Assembly (NCBI GenBank): GCA_937860115.1
Contig: CALMBI010000238.1
Location: 1 to 21,167 of the forward strand
Direction: 5' to 3'
Length of the DNA: 21,167 nt
Source of the DNA: an uncultured Arcobacter sp.
Lineage (GTDB): Bacteria > Campylobacterota > Campylobacteria > Campylobacterales > Arcobacteraceae
Every line of letters starts with the position of its first letter. Position 1 is the stretch's first letter. Positions 7,635-14,967 of this stretch are shown here, piece by piece. Below the pieces are notes generated by a model. That model searched no databases and had not been told where the DNA came from. It was given only the letters and a program-made list of their open reading frames with translations. The position numbers and the translations under genes were made by a program.

Positions 7635-7898
7635 ATGACAATTTATGATATGTTAAAAGCTGACATCAAGATCTTAAATAGAGATCTTAAAGGTGAAGAA
7701 GAGATCATAGAGATCTTAAAAAAAAGATTTACTAAAAAAGAGTACAAATACTATATGATGAAGATGGAAGGTGTCGAGAAAGGATTGATGCAAAAGGAAC
7801 TAAAAGCGGATGATGAAAGGTTTGAGGAGATTGAAACTACAACAATCAAAAAATTAAACTCTGAAAAATTGAAATATGAACTCTCAACAAAGGTTTGA
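7635..7898 (+). CDS. Small charged helical protein of unknown function
   Basis: I do not recognise this 87-residue protein. It is rich in Lys and Glu, has no Cys, no hydrophobic segment long enough for a membrane helix and no signal peptide. It looks almost wholly alpha-helical (LKADIKILNRDLKGEEEIIEILKKR and KLNSEKLKYELSTK are amphipathic), so it may be a soluble coiled-coil or partner-binding protein. It starts with the ATG directly after the surE stop, and its TGA ends just before the likely psd start, so it is translated within the dnaE-surE-psd unit. Three copies of AGATCTTAAA occur in its first 90 bases, in two reading phases. The tight packing favours a real gene. Confidence 0.75.
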   Translation: MTIYDMLKADIKILNRDLKGEEEIIEILKKRFTKKEYKYYMMKMEGVEKGLMQKELKADDERFEEIETTTIKKLNSEKLKYELSTKV

Positions 7899-7903
7899 TC
7901 GAT

Positions 7904-8716
7904 ATGCATATAAGTAATAAGATCTCTCAATATTTTTATAAATTTGCTTCAAAAGAGTTTCCAAAACCTATTCAAAATTTTATAAATAAGAGTTATGTCA
8001 ATATCTTAGGACTTGATATGAGCGAGTTTGAATCACCAACGAGTTATAAAACTTTGAATCAACTTTTTACAAGAGCTTTAAAAAATCCAAGAACTTTTGA
8101 TGAGAGCCAAAATAATTTTATCTGTGTAGCTGATAGTTACGTAAGTGCTCAGGGGAAAATTCTCAATGATATCGCTCTTCAAATTAAAGGGATGCAATAT
8201 AGTATTGAAAGACTATTTACTCCATATGTTGATAAAGAAAATATTGACAGGATAAAAGATGGGGATTTTATGAATTTTTATCTAAGTCCTAGAGATTACC
8301 ATAGATACCACTCTCCATACGATGCAAAAGTGACAAAACTTATTTATGTTCCAGGGAAACTCTATCCTGTTAATTTTACATATCTTAATAAACAAGATGA
8401 ACTTTTTGTAGAAAATGAAAGAGTAATTCTAGAGTGTGTGACAAACGACAATAAACTTTTTTATATGGCATATATTGGGGCACTTAATGTAGGGAAAATG
8501 GTGTTTGATTTTGAGCCAAGAATAGCTACAAATGAGGGTGCAAGAGAGATTGAAGTGATAGAATATGAAAATCTTTTTATCAAAAAAGGGGAGTGTTTGG
8601 GGCATTTTAAAATGGGTTCAACCGTACTTGTTTTTTGGGAAAAAGATATGGTGGACTTAAAAGATTTAGAAGATACAAAAGTAAGATTTACAGATATTAT
8701 CGCTACTGTAAAATAA
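7904..8716 (+). CDS. psd: Phosphatidylserine decarboxylase proenzyme
   Basis: The 270-residue product belongs to the phosphatidylserine decarboxylase family, which makes phosphatidylethanolamine at the inner membrane. The self-cleavage site is the MGST motif; G238/S239 would be cut to give beta and alpha chains with a pyruvoyl group on the new N-terminal serine. The segment YLSPRDYHRYHSP (about residues 125-137) holds the family's catalytic Asp/His region, and the central part includes IGALNVGKMVF. Two starts are possible: TTG at 7895, overlapping the previous stop, or ATG at 7904. I prefer the ATG because AAAGG at 7889-7893 is only one base from the TTG but ten bases from the ATG. The stop TAA overlaps the next ATG by one base. 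Confidence 0.93.
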   Translation: MHISNKISQYFYKFASKEFPKPIQNFINKSYVNILGLDMSEFESPTSYKTLNQLFTRALKNPRTFDESQNNFICVADSYVSAQGKILNDIALQIKGMQYSIERLFTPYVDKENIDRIKDGDFMNFYLSPRDYHRYHSPYDAKVTKLIYVPGKLYPVNFTYLNKQDELFVENERVILECVTNDNKLFYMAYIGALNVGKMVFDFEPRIATNEGAREIEVIEYENLFIKKGECLGHFKMGSTVLVFWEKDMVDLKDLEDTKVRFTDIIATVK

Positions 8717-9528
8717 TGAAAACTGTTCTTATCACTGGTTGTAGCTCTGGAATAGGGGAAGCTACAGCTTATTACCTCAAAGATAAAGGATATAGAGTTT
8801 TCGCAACTGCTAGAAAAGAAGCAGATGTTGAAAGACTACAAAAAAATGGATTTGATGCTTTTTATTTGGATGTAACAAAAAAAGAGAGTATTACAAATGC
8901 ATTGGAAGATATTCTTAAATTAACAAATGGAAAACTCGATGTAGTCTTTAATAATGCTGGATTTGGACAACCTGGTGCTGTTGAAGATATCACAACTCAA
9001 GTACTTAAAGAGCAGTTTGAAACAAATGTTTTTGGTCTTCATGAAGTGATGATGCAAGTACTTCCTATTATGAAAGCACAAGGTTATGGAAAAATTATCA
9101 ATCACAGCTCAGTTTTAGGACTTATTTCACTTCGTCTTCGAGGTGCTTATAATGCTAGTAAATATGCAATAGAAGGGCTTAGTGATACTTTAAGACTCGA
9201 ATTAGTTGGCACAAATATTGATATAACGGTCTTAAATACTGGTCCAATTACAAGTAATTTTAGAAAAAATGCAAAACAAAAAACTTTAGAAAATATTGAT
9301 ATAGAGAATTCAAGGTTTAAAGAGACTTACCATAAAAGTTTAAATGCAAAAAAAAGTGATGTTCCATTTAATCTTCAGCCAATTGAAGTGGCAAAAGTTG
9401 TTGAAGAGATAATAAAAACGGATAATGTAAAACCAAGATACTATATCACGAAAGCCACTTATCTTTTAGGATTTGCAAAAAGAGTTTTGTCTACTAAAAT
9501 GCTTGATAAGATACTTATTAAAATATAA
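8716..9528 (+). CDS. Short-chain dehydrogenase/reductase (SDR family)
   Basis: The 270-residue product is a classical SDR oxidoreductase that uses NAD(P)H on an unknown substrate. The N-terminal Rossmann motif is TGCSSGIG (residues 7-14), with NNAG in the middle of the protein (about residue 79), then the catalytic Ser in NHSSVLG and the Y-x3-K of YNASK. The basic TARK after the second strand suggests a preference for NADPH. The in-frame stretch upstream is open back to about 8635, but the ATG at 8716 places the Rossmann motif at the usual position and overlaps the psd stop by one base (TAATG). The neighbourhood suggests lipid or cell-envelope metabolism, but this is only association. It is the last gene of the rightward unit. 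Confidence 0.9.
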   Translation: MKTVLITGCSSGIGEATAYYLKDKGYRVFATARKEADVERLQKNGFDAFYLDVTKKESITNALEDILKLTNGKLDVVFNNAGFGQPGAVEDITTQVLKEQFETNVFGLHEVMMQVLPIMKAQGYGKIINHSSVLGLISLRLRGAYNASKYAIEGLSDTLRLELVGTNIDITVLNTGPITSNFRKNAKQKTLENIDIENSRFKETYHKSLNAKKSDVPFNLQPIEVAKVVEEIIKTDNVKPRYYITKATYLLGFAKRVLSTKMLDKILIKI

Positions 9529-9542
9529 TATCCAATAAAAAA

Positions 9543-11057
9543 TTATTCAGTTCTTTTTTGTTGTCTTTTTTGTTTTGTACCAATTTGAGCTTTATCAAAA
9601 CTACTTGTGATTTCACTATAAGCTCTTAGAAATGATGGGAGTTTTCTCCCTCCAACTTTTAAAATATCTGCTACTAAAATATCAGCTACTTTTTGTTTTT
9701 CTAGGTTTTGAATAGTTGTCAAATAATCAAATAAAAATTGAGCAAGTCGATCAAGTGATATTTGCCAAGTTGAATAGGTTTGTTTATAGAGCCAATCAGA
9801 AAAATCATAAAATGTTTTATAAACACTTTTATTCTCTACCATTAGAGCAAATGTTTTTGTGAAGTTTCCACTATTATAAACAAGATCCCAAAAACGTGCG
9901 AATCGTTTCATCTCCTGCATCTTAGAAAATGGGATTAGATTGTTTGCTAGAATATCATAAGGTGGAATATCACTATAAATCATTCCATAAAGCTCATCAT
10001 GACGATTAAGAGTAGTTCCAGAAAGTTTTTTAAGCACTCCTAGTTGTATCTCACTATTTGATAAACTACACAAATAATCAAGATTTTCTCCAAAGCTTTC
10101 ACAAGTTTCCCCTGGAAGTCCAATAATAAGATCAAGATGGATATGAGCATTTGTTTCTTTTTCTAAAAATTCAAGATTTTCTTTTATTTTAGGGATGTTG
10201 AGATTTCGTTTAATGTTTTTTGCAATATCTTTTTTGAGTGTTTGGATACCAATCTCTAGTTGGAGTGAATGGGGTGGAAATTGTTTGATTCGTTCACGAA
10301 GCTCAAGTGGAAAATGATCAGGAATCACTTCAAAATGAGTTGTAAAATGTTCATTTTTAGATAAAAAAAAGTCTAAAAGTCTATTGGCAAGTTTGATATC
10401 AAGATTAAATGTACGATCTATAAATTTAAAGTTCCTTACACCTTTATCCCAAAGTATTTGGAACTCTTCTAAAAGCTCATCTATATCAAAATTTCGCACA
10501 GCTTTATCGATTGATGAGAGGCAAAATTCACAAGAAAATGGACAACCTCGTGAAGCTTCTACATAGATATATCTATTTTGTATATCATTCTTATCATAGT
10601 AAAGATATGGAAGTTTTATCTCACTTAAATCATAGAGTTTTGGAGGAAATATTTTTTGGTTAGGCTCTTTGGCATCTAAAATATTACGGCAAAGTTCATA
10701 AAAAGGGATCTCACCTTCCCCTTGTATTACATAATCAGCACCACTCATATCAACTCGAAATGGCTGATAACTCACTTCAGGTCCACCTATGACTATTTTT
10801 GTCTGGGGGCTCACTTTTTTTAAGATATGGATAAGTTCACCAACATCAGTAGCATTCCAAATATAAACACCAATCCCAACAATTTTTGGTTGGTGTTGTA
10901 AGATATCTTCAACGATATCTTGTATCTTTTCATTGATTACATACTCTTTGATAAGTGTTTTTGATTGGAGTTCTTTTAAGTTTGCAAACAGATAACGTAA
11001 GCCTAAACTACTATGAGTGTATCTTCCGTTAAAAGTTGTAAGGATTATATCATGCAC
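9543..11057 (-). CDS. B12-binding domain radical SAM protein (DUF4080-like)
   Basis: The 504-residue product has an N-terminal cobalamin-binding-like fold (about 1-135; segments PKIVGIGVYIWNATD and KIVIGGPEVS), a radical SAM core with the iron-sulfur motif C172-x3-C176-x2-C179 in ASRGCPFSCEFCLSS, and a C-terminal domain of the DUF4080 type. The LDLIIGLPGET segment is typical of this class. The substrate is unknown; related enzymes methylate or rearrange unreactive carbons. The tail (KQKRQQKRTE) is highly basic. The start is GTG at 11057, since an ATG at 11053 is out of frame. The gene begins two bases after the preceding stop, with no clear Shine-Dalgarno, so its translation probably depends on the upstream gene. 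It is last in the leftward unit. Confidence 0.88.
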   Translation of the reverse strand: MHDIILTTFNGRYTHSSLGLRYLFANLKELQSKTLIKEYVINEKIQDIVEDILQHQPKIVGIGVYIWNATDVGELIHILKKVSPQTKIVIGGPEVSYQPFRVDMSGADYVIQGEGEIPFYELCRNILDAKEPNQKIFPPKLYDLSEIKLPYLYYDKNDIQNRYIYVEASRGCPFSCEFCLSSIDKAVRNFDIDELLEEFQILWDKGVRNFKFIDRTFNLDIKLANRLLDFFLSKNEHFTTHFEVIPDHFPLELRERIKQFPPHSLQLEIGIQTLKKDIAKNIKRNLNIPKIKENLEFLEKETNAHIHLDLIIGLPGETCESFGENLDYLCSLSNSEIQLGVLKKLSGTTLNRHDELYGMIYSDIPPYDILANNLIPFSKMQEMKRFARFWDLVYNSGNFTKTFALMVENKSVYKTFYDFSDWLYKQTYSTWQISLDRLAQFLFDYLTTIQNLEKQKVADILVADILKVGGRKLPSFLRAYSEITSSFDKAQIGTKQKRQQKRTE

Positions 11058-11059
11058 TA

Positions 11060-12667
11060 TTATTTCATACTTTGAGAAATATTTTGTGTAAGGATAAATT
11101 TAAAATTCACTTCCAAACCTCTGTTCGTTTGAGAAAATTCGATTGGATAATCAAGCATCAATGAATAGTTTTGTTTTTCTAATAATTCAATTTTATTAAA
11201 AAACTCTATTGGAGATTTGAGTAATGTAGATACGTCATAGGTGTATTGTACGTATTTTGTTTCATTTTGAGACAATAATTTGACTGTTGTATTATTGATA
11301 TCAAAAAGTTGCTCTATCCCTTTTTTTGCATCTTCTATTGATAAAAATCTTTCTTGATTAAGTGGAATATATCTTTTTGTTGTTGGTTCAAGTTTTGTTT
11401 TCACATTTACATTTGAAATAATTGACGTAAATGTCCCTTTTGCTTCTGTTGTTAAGATATTTTCACTACTCTCATAAAAGTTAAGAAGTTTTGGTTGGAG
11501 CGTCTTTTCAAATGGATTGATAGCTTTAAATTCATAGATAATCGTAGATTCGTTTTTAGCTATTTGAATCTCTTTTAAAAGTGAATTATCATCGATACTA
11601 TTAAAAATATTTTTGATAAGAGTTACTATATGTTTATTTGCAGTAATATGATTTGGTAATGCGATTTCTGATGCAAGTTGTGTTTCGTTTGTATTGTTTT
11701 TACTTATTTGTTGTGTAGTATTTTGATCATTTGCAACTGATTGTTGTTGCATATAATAAAAACTATATAGTGCACCAGCAGTTGTTAAAAGAGCTACAAG
11801 GAACCAAGTAAAAATAGTAAGTTTAGATTTTTTATTTCGTTTTTTTGTAAAGCTGTAGTTTTGGATACTTTCTCTTCTTACTATTGAATCGACCCTATCA
11901 TCAATATTGATTGGATTGTATGTGATATCAAGAGCAAGATTAGATTTTAGATTTTCTAAATGTTTCTCTTCAAGATGTTTGATCACATAAAAAATATTGA
12001 CGATCTCGCAAAAGTTAGAACCATTTGATTTTTGATAATAAACTTCTAAAATTTTAGTGATTTTTTCACCAAGTTCTAAAAGATATATCTCATCGTATAA
12101 AACTTGTTCAGCTACTTCATTTTCAAAAAAATTCGATTTTTTGATCTCACTAGAAGGTGTGAGTGGATGGACACTACTGTGTCCAAATCTTTTTTGTGCA
12201 TTTAAAAATATTGCATAGATAGTATTATTGAAAACAAAAAGATTAAGAGAATTTGGTTTTGGATTAACAAAAATCTCTTCATGTAAAATAGTAAAAGGGG
12301 AGAGAAGATAATCTATATTTCCATTATTGTAATATGATTTAGAAAGGGTGATACTTGACTGATCTAAAACAATGTTATTTGATGAATCAAGGGGAATAAT
12401 CTGCTCATTTTTATTTTTTTGAATCGTTTTATCTATTACAATTTGTGAGTCATCTTCACAAATAGCGGTAATAATAGTATTTGATACTTCATTTTCTAAA
12501 AGTTTGATTTTAAAAAGTGCATCATTTGAAAGTTTATTGTTTTCTAGTAAAAAGACAGATTGCTCTGCAGTTAAAAGTTTTCCATTTCTAAAAATTCTTT
12601 CATCAAGTTTTACATTTTGTTCTATCTTGATAAGATTAATGTACTGGATATCTTTCCCACTACTCAT
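11060..12667 (-). CDS. Single-pass membrane protein, possible PilM/PilN/PilO-like (GspL-type) fusion
   Basis: No named family is certain for this 535-residue protein. Residues 1-283 are cytoplasmic in character, 284-306 form one transmembrane helix preceded by a KKRNKKSK basic cluster, and 307-535 would be periplasmic. The cytoplasmic part has features seen in actin-like PilM/GspL proteins: SLNLFVFNNTIYAIFL (about 140-155), a helix with a Glu near 184, and ALDITYNPINID (about 245-256). The periplasmic part looks like two small alpha/beta domains in the manner of PilN and PilO (VTLIKNIF..., and FFNKIELLEKQNYSLMLDYPIEF). The assignment to a pilus, secretion or DNA-uptake platform is inference from pattern only. 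It overlaps the upstream acyltransferase gene by eight bases. Confidence 0.6.
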   Translation of the reverse strand: MSSGKDIQYINLIKIEQNVKLDERIFRNGKLLTAEQSVFLLENNKLSNDALFKIKLLENEVSNTIITAICEDDSQIVIDKTIQKNKNEQIIPLDSSNNIVLDQSSITLSKSYYNNGNIDYLLSPFTILHEEIFVNPKPNSLNLFVFNNTIYAIFLNAQKRFGHSSVHPLTPSSEIKKSNFFENEVAEQVLYDEIYLLELGEKITKILEVYYQKSNGSNFCEIVNIFYVIKHLEEKHLENLKSNLALDITYNPINIDDRVDSIVRRESIQNYSFTKKRNKKSKLTIFTWFLVALLTTAGALYSFYYMQQQSVANDQNTTQQISKNNTNETQLASEIALPNHITANKHIVTLIKNIFNSIDDNSLLKEIQIAKNESTIIYEFKAINPFEKTLQPKLLNFYESSENILTTEAKGTFTSIISNVNVKTKLEPTTKRYIPLNQERFLSIEDAKKGIEQLFDINNTTVKLLSQNETKYVQYTYDVSTLLKSPIEFFNKIELLEKQNYSLMLDYPIEFSQTNRGLEVNFKFILTQNISQSMK

Positions 12668-13292
12668 AGAGTTTCTCCATATTTTGTTTTATTTTTTCTT
12701 TTGCTTCTTCAAGTGTAAGCCCATCCAAACTAAAAGGCTCTCCCGTATAAAGATCAATCACTCCAAAAGGTTTTGGAATAGTAAACTGATCCCATGAATC
12801 AAATTGCCAAAATGAAGATGATCGTGACCCAAAACAAACAATTTTAGCATTCGTTTTTTGAGCAATCATCACTATCCCATCTGCTATAGAATATCTTGGA
12901 CCTTTAGGACCATCTGGAGTGATAGCGATATCAACTCCATTTTGAAGTGCTTTAATAGCACCAAGCAGTGCTTTTGCACCACCTCTTGTGGATGAACCAC
13001 TTAAAGATCCTACACCCAAACTCTCTACTGTTCTTCGTATAATCTCACCATCACTATGTTCACTTACAATCACTTTTACAATTCCATTTTGTTTAAATGC
13101 TCTATAATTGTGTGGTTGCATGATAAGATCACCGTGCCACATACAAAGAATAAAGTTTTCATCATTCATTGGTTTTGTATAATGAAAAACTTTTTTGTTT
13201 GTCACATAAATAAATCGTACAAATAATTGCAAGAAAAATGGTGCTACAGCAATAGCAAAATTTTTTTTGAATTTTTTGAACTTTCTTTTCAT
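12660..13292 (-). CDS. DUF374 lysophospholipid acyltransferase family protein
   Basis: The 210-residue product belongs to the DUF374 branch of the lysophospholipid/lipid A acyltransferase superfamily. Residues 11-30 are a hydrophobic N-terminal anchor after a very basic start (MKRKFKKFKK). The catalytic H-x4-D type motif is represented by WHGDLIMQ (H53); SGSSTRGGAKALL (98-110) and ITPDGPKGPRY (124-134) are the other family motifs. It probably transfers an acyl chain to a lipid or lipid A-like acceptor on the inner face of the membrane; the acceptor cannot be told from sequence. Its ATG overlaps the miaB stop by four bases (ATGA), and its end overlaps the next gene by eight. Confidence 0.85.
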   Translation of the reverse strand: MKRKFKKFKKNFAIAVAPFFLQLFVRFIYVTNKKVFHYTKPMNDENFILCMWHGDLIMQPHNYRAFKQNGIVKVIVSEHSDGEIIRRTVESLGVGSLSGSSTRGGAKALLGAIKALQNGVDIAITPDGPKGPRYSIADGIVMIAQKTNAKIVCFGSRSSSFWQFDSWDQFTIPKPFGVIDLYTGEPFSLDGLTLEEAKEKIKQNMEKLYE

Positions 13293-14590
13293 TCTATAAC
13301 AAACCCTTTGAGTGCTGTTCTTGAGTTTTCAGTGATTTGTACTGGGACAATTTTTCCTAATAACTCTTCACTCCCTTTTACAAAAACCTGCAATCCATTA
13401 TCACTAAATCCCATTATTTCTCCATTAGGTTTGAGGTCCTCAAAATATACTTGGTGAATTTTGCCAATATTTTTTTCCATATGAAGATCTTGATGAGTTT
13501 TATGTAGATCGATAAGTGTTTGTAATCTTCTTGTCCCTATCTCACTTTCTATTTGCTCCATAGTTGCTGCAGGAGTATTGGGTCTTGGAGAGTATTTAAA
13601 ATTGAAAATTTGATCAAATTTTACTTTTTCTACTACATCGAGAGTATCTAAAAAGTCCTCTTCAGATTCCCCTGGAAATGCTACTATGATATCTGTACTG
13701 ATTCGTACATCAGGTACTTGAGATCTGATCTTTTCACATCTATTTAAAAACCACTCTTTTGTATAGCCTCTTTTCATATCTTTTAGGATTTGAGTTGAGC
13801 CACTTTGGAGTGGTACGTGGATAAGTTTACAGATTTTTGGATTTGATACGAATTCTTCTAAAAATTCATCATCCATATGAAGTGGATGTGGGGAAGTAAA
13901 ACGTATTCTTTCGATCCCATCTATTTTACTAATCTCTTGAAGAAGCTTAGTAAAAGTATATTTTTCACTCTCTTTATTTGAAAAATATTTTCCATAATTG
14001 TTGACATTTTGACCTAGGAGAAAAATCTCTTTCATTCCAGCATCTGCTGATTTTTTAGCTTCACTTAGAATAATATCGCTTGGGATACTGATCTCTTCAC
14101 CTCTAGTTGATGGAACAATACAAAAAGTACATTGTTTATCACAACCTAAAGAGATATTGATATTTGCTTTAAAGTTTGAACTTCTGTATTCACTAAATTC
14201 ATAATCTGTTTCATCATTATTGATATCTATTTCAACTGTTCCTTTATTTTCAACCGCATGGGAGATTTTTGAAACATTTCTAGCTCCAACAACAAAATCT
14301 ACAAAAGGAGCACGTTTGATAATTTCATCACCAAGATGACTTGCAGTACATCCGCAAACACCTATTTTTGCACCATCTTTTTTTGATTTATTAAATTGTC
14401 CAAGTTCACTAAAGAGTTTTGCAACTGGTTTTTCTCTCACGCTGCAAGTATTGATGATAATAAGATCAGCTTCACTAGCGTTAGTTGTATAAACATAGTC
14501 ATTGTGAGTATTGAGTTCAGCTATGATATGTTCAGTATCCCTTGTGTTCATTTGACAACCAAGGGTTTCAATAAATAGTTTTTTTGACAT
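13289..14590 (-). CDS. miaB: tRNA-2-methylthio-N6-dimethylallyladenosine synthase MiaB
   Basis: The 433-residue product is a methylthiotransferase of the MiaB group, which adds a methylthio group to i6A37 in tRNAs that read UNN codons. The N-terminal UPF0004 domain has cysteines C12 (TLGCQMN), C49 (NTCSVREK) and C81 (CGCTAS) for the auxiliary iron-sulfur cluster. The radical SAM motif is C150-x3-C154-x2-C157 (SLGCDKQCTFC), and a TRAM domain occupies about residues 370-433. RISTDIIVAFPGE and the NYSPRPNTPA-like segment (KYSPRPNTPA) fit MiaB rather than RimO or MtaB. It lies 20 bases after the HP0268-like gene, an order that I recall as conserved in Helicobacter. Confidence 0.96.
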   Translation of the reverse strand: MSKKLFIETLGCQMNTRDTEHIIAELNTHNDYVYTTNASEADLIIINTCSVREKPVAKLFSELGQFNKSKKDGAKIGVCGCTASHLGDEIIKRAPFVDFVVGARNVSKISHAVENKGTVEIDINNDETDYEFSEYRSSNFKANINISLGCDKQCTFCIVPSTRGEEISIPSDIILSEAKKSADAGMKEIFLLGQNVNNYGKYFSNKESEKYTFTKLLQEISKIDGIERIRFTSPHPLHMDDEFLEEFVSNPKICKLIHVPLQSGSTQILKDMKRGYTKEWFLNRCEKIRSQVPDVRISTDIIVAFPGESEEDFLDTLDVVEKVKFDQIFNFKYSPRPNTPAATMEQIESEIGTRRLQTLIDLHKTHQDLHMEKNIGKIHQVYFEDLKPNGEIMGFSDNGLQVFVKGSEELLGKIVPVQITENSRTALKGFVIE

Positions 14591-14610
14591 ATTAAGTGGA
14601 TGAATACTTA

Positions 14611-14853
14611 TTAAAGTGCGTGTAATTCGTACATATATTCATCATCAGCTAGACCATATTTGATCTCTCTGAAACTTACGTTGTATCCAAGAGCTTCTAA
14701 ACTTTCAACTAAAGCCATCATGTTTTTGTGAGAATTGTCTCTATCAAAGTAGTAAATTTTTCCAACTGTCTCTTTTAAATCATCTTTGATTTTTGATAAA
14801 CTGATTTTTTTTGGTTTTTCATTGATTTCATTTCTAGCTAATAAAATATCCAT
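14611..14853 (-). CDS. HP0268-like small protein (SMR-like fold)
   Basis: The 80-residue product resembles Helicobacter pylori HP0268 in size and in its C-terminal half, where IYYFDRDNSHKNMMALVESL and the ending DDEYMYELHAL match what I recall of that protein. HP0268 has been described as an SMR-like domain with nicking nuclease and ribonuclease activity in vitro; carrying that activity over to this protein is inference. It has no signal peptide or cysteine. The Shine-Dalgarno AAAGGA (14864-14869) is ten bases before the ATG. It is the first gene of the leftward unit, directly upstream of miaB, which suggests a role linked to RNA metabolism or merely an old synteny. Confidence 0.8.
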   Translation of the reverse strand: MDILLARNEINEKPKKISLSKIKDDLKETVGKIYYFDRDNSHKNMMALVESLEALGYNVSFREIKYGLADDEYMYELHAL

Positions 14854-14886
14854 TGTGATAATATCCTTTAATTTTTTTGAGTAGAG

Positions 14887-14894
14887 ATTTTACC
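14887..14894 (-). promoter_or_regulatory. Probable promoter of the HP0268-miaB unit (-10 TAAAAT)
   Basis: On the minus strand GGTAAAATCTC places a TAAAAT hexamer at 14892-14887, preceded by T-rich sequence (read on the minus strand) and no clear -35. A start site near 14880 would give a leader of about 27 bases containing the AAAGGA ribosome-binding site. It lies about 60 bases from the nth promoter on the other strand. Confidence 0.5.
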
Positions 14895-14955
14895 AAAAAA
14901 ATACTTATTACTCTATCAGAGATTTTTCTATTACCTTAAATAAATAATTATAAGA

Positions 14956-14961
14956 TATAAT
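14956..14961 (+). promoter_or_regulatory. Probable nth promoter (-10 TATAAT) giving a leaderless mRNA
   Basis: A perfect TATAAT lies only six bases before the nth ATG at 14968, so the normal start site would fall at or within a base or two of the start codon. The sequence upstream of the ATG contains no Shine-Dalgarno. An alternative TATAAG at 14949-14954 would give a leader of about seven bases, still too short for ribosome binding by a leader. Confidence 0.55.
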
Positions 14962-14967
14962 AACTAT

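Noticed and set aside
8635..8715. N-terminal extension of the SDR protein
   Set aside because: The extension overlaps psd in another frame, and the ATG at 8716 places the TGxxxGxG motif at its usual distance from the start.
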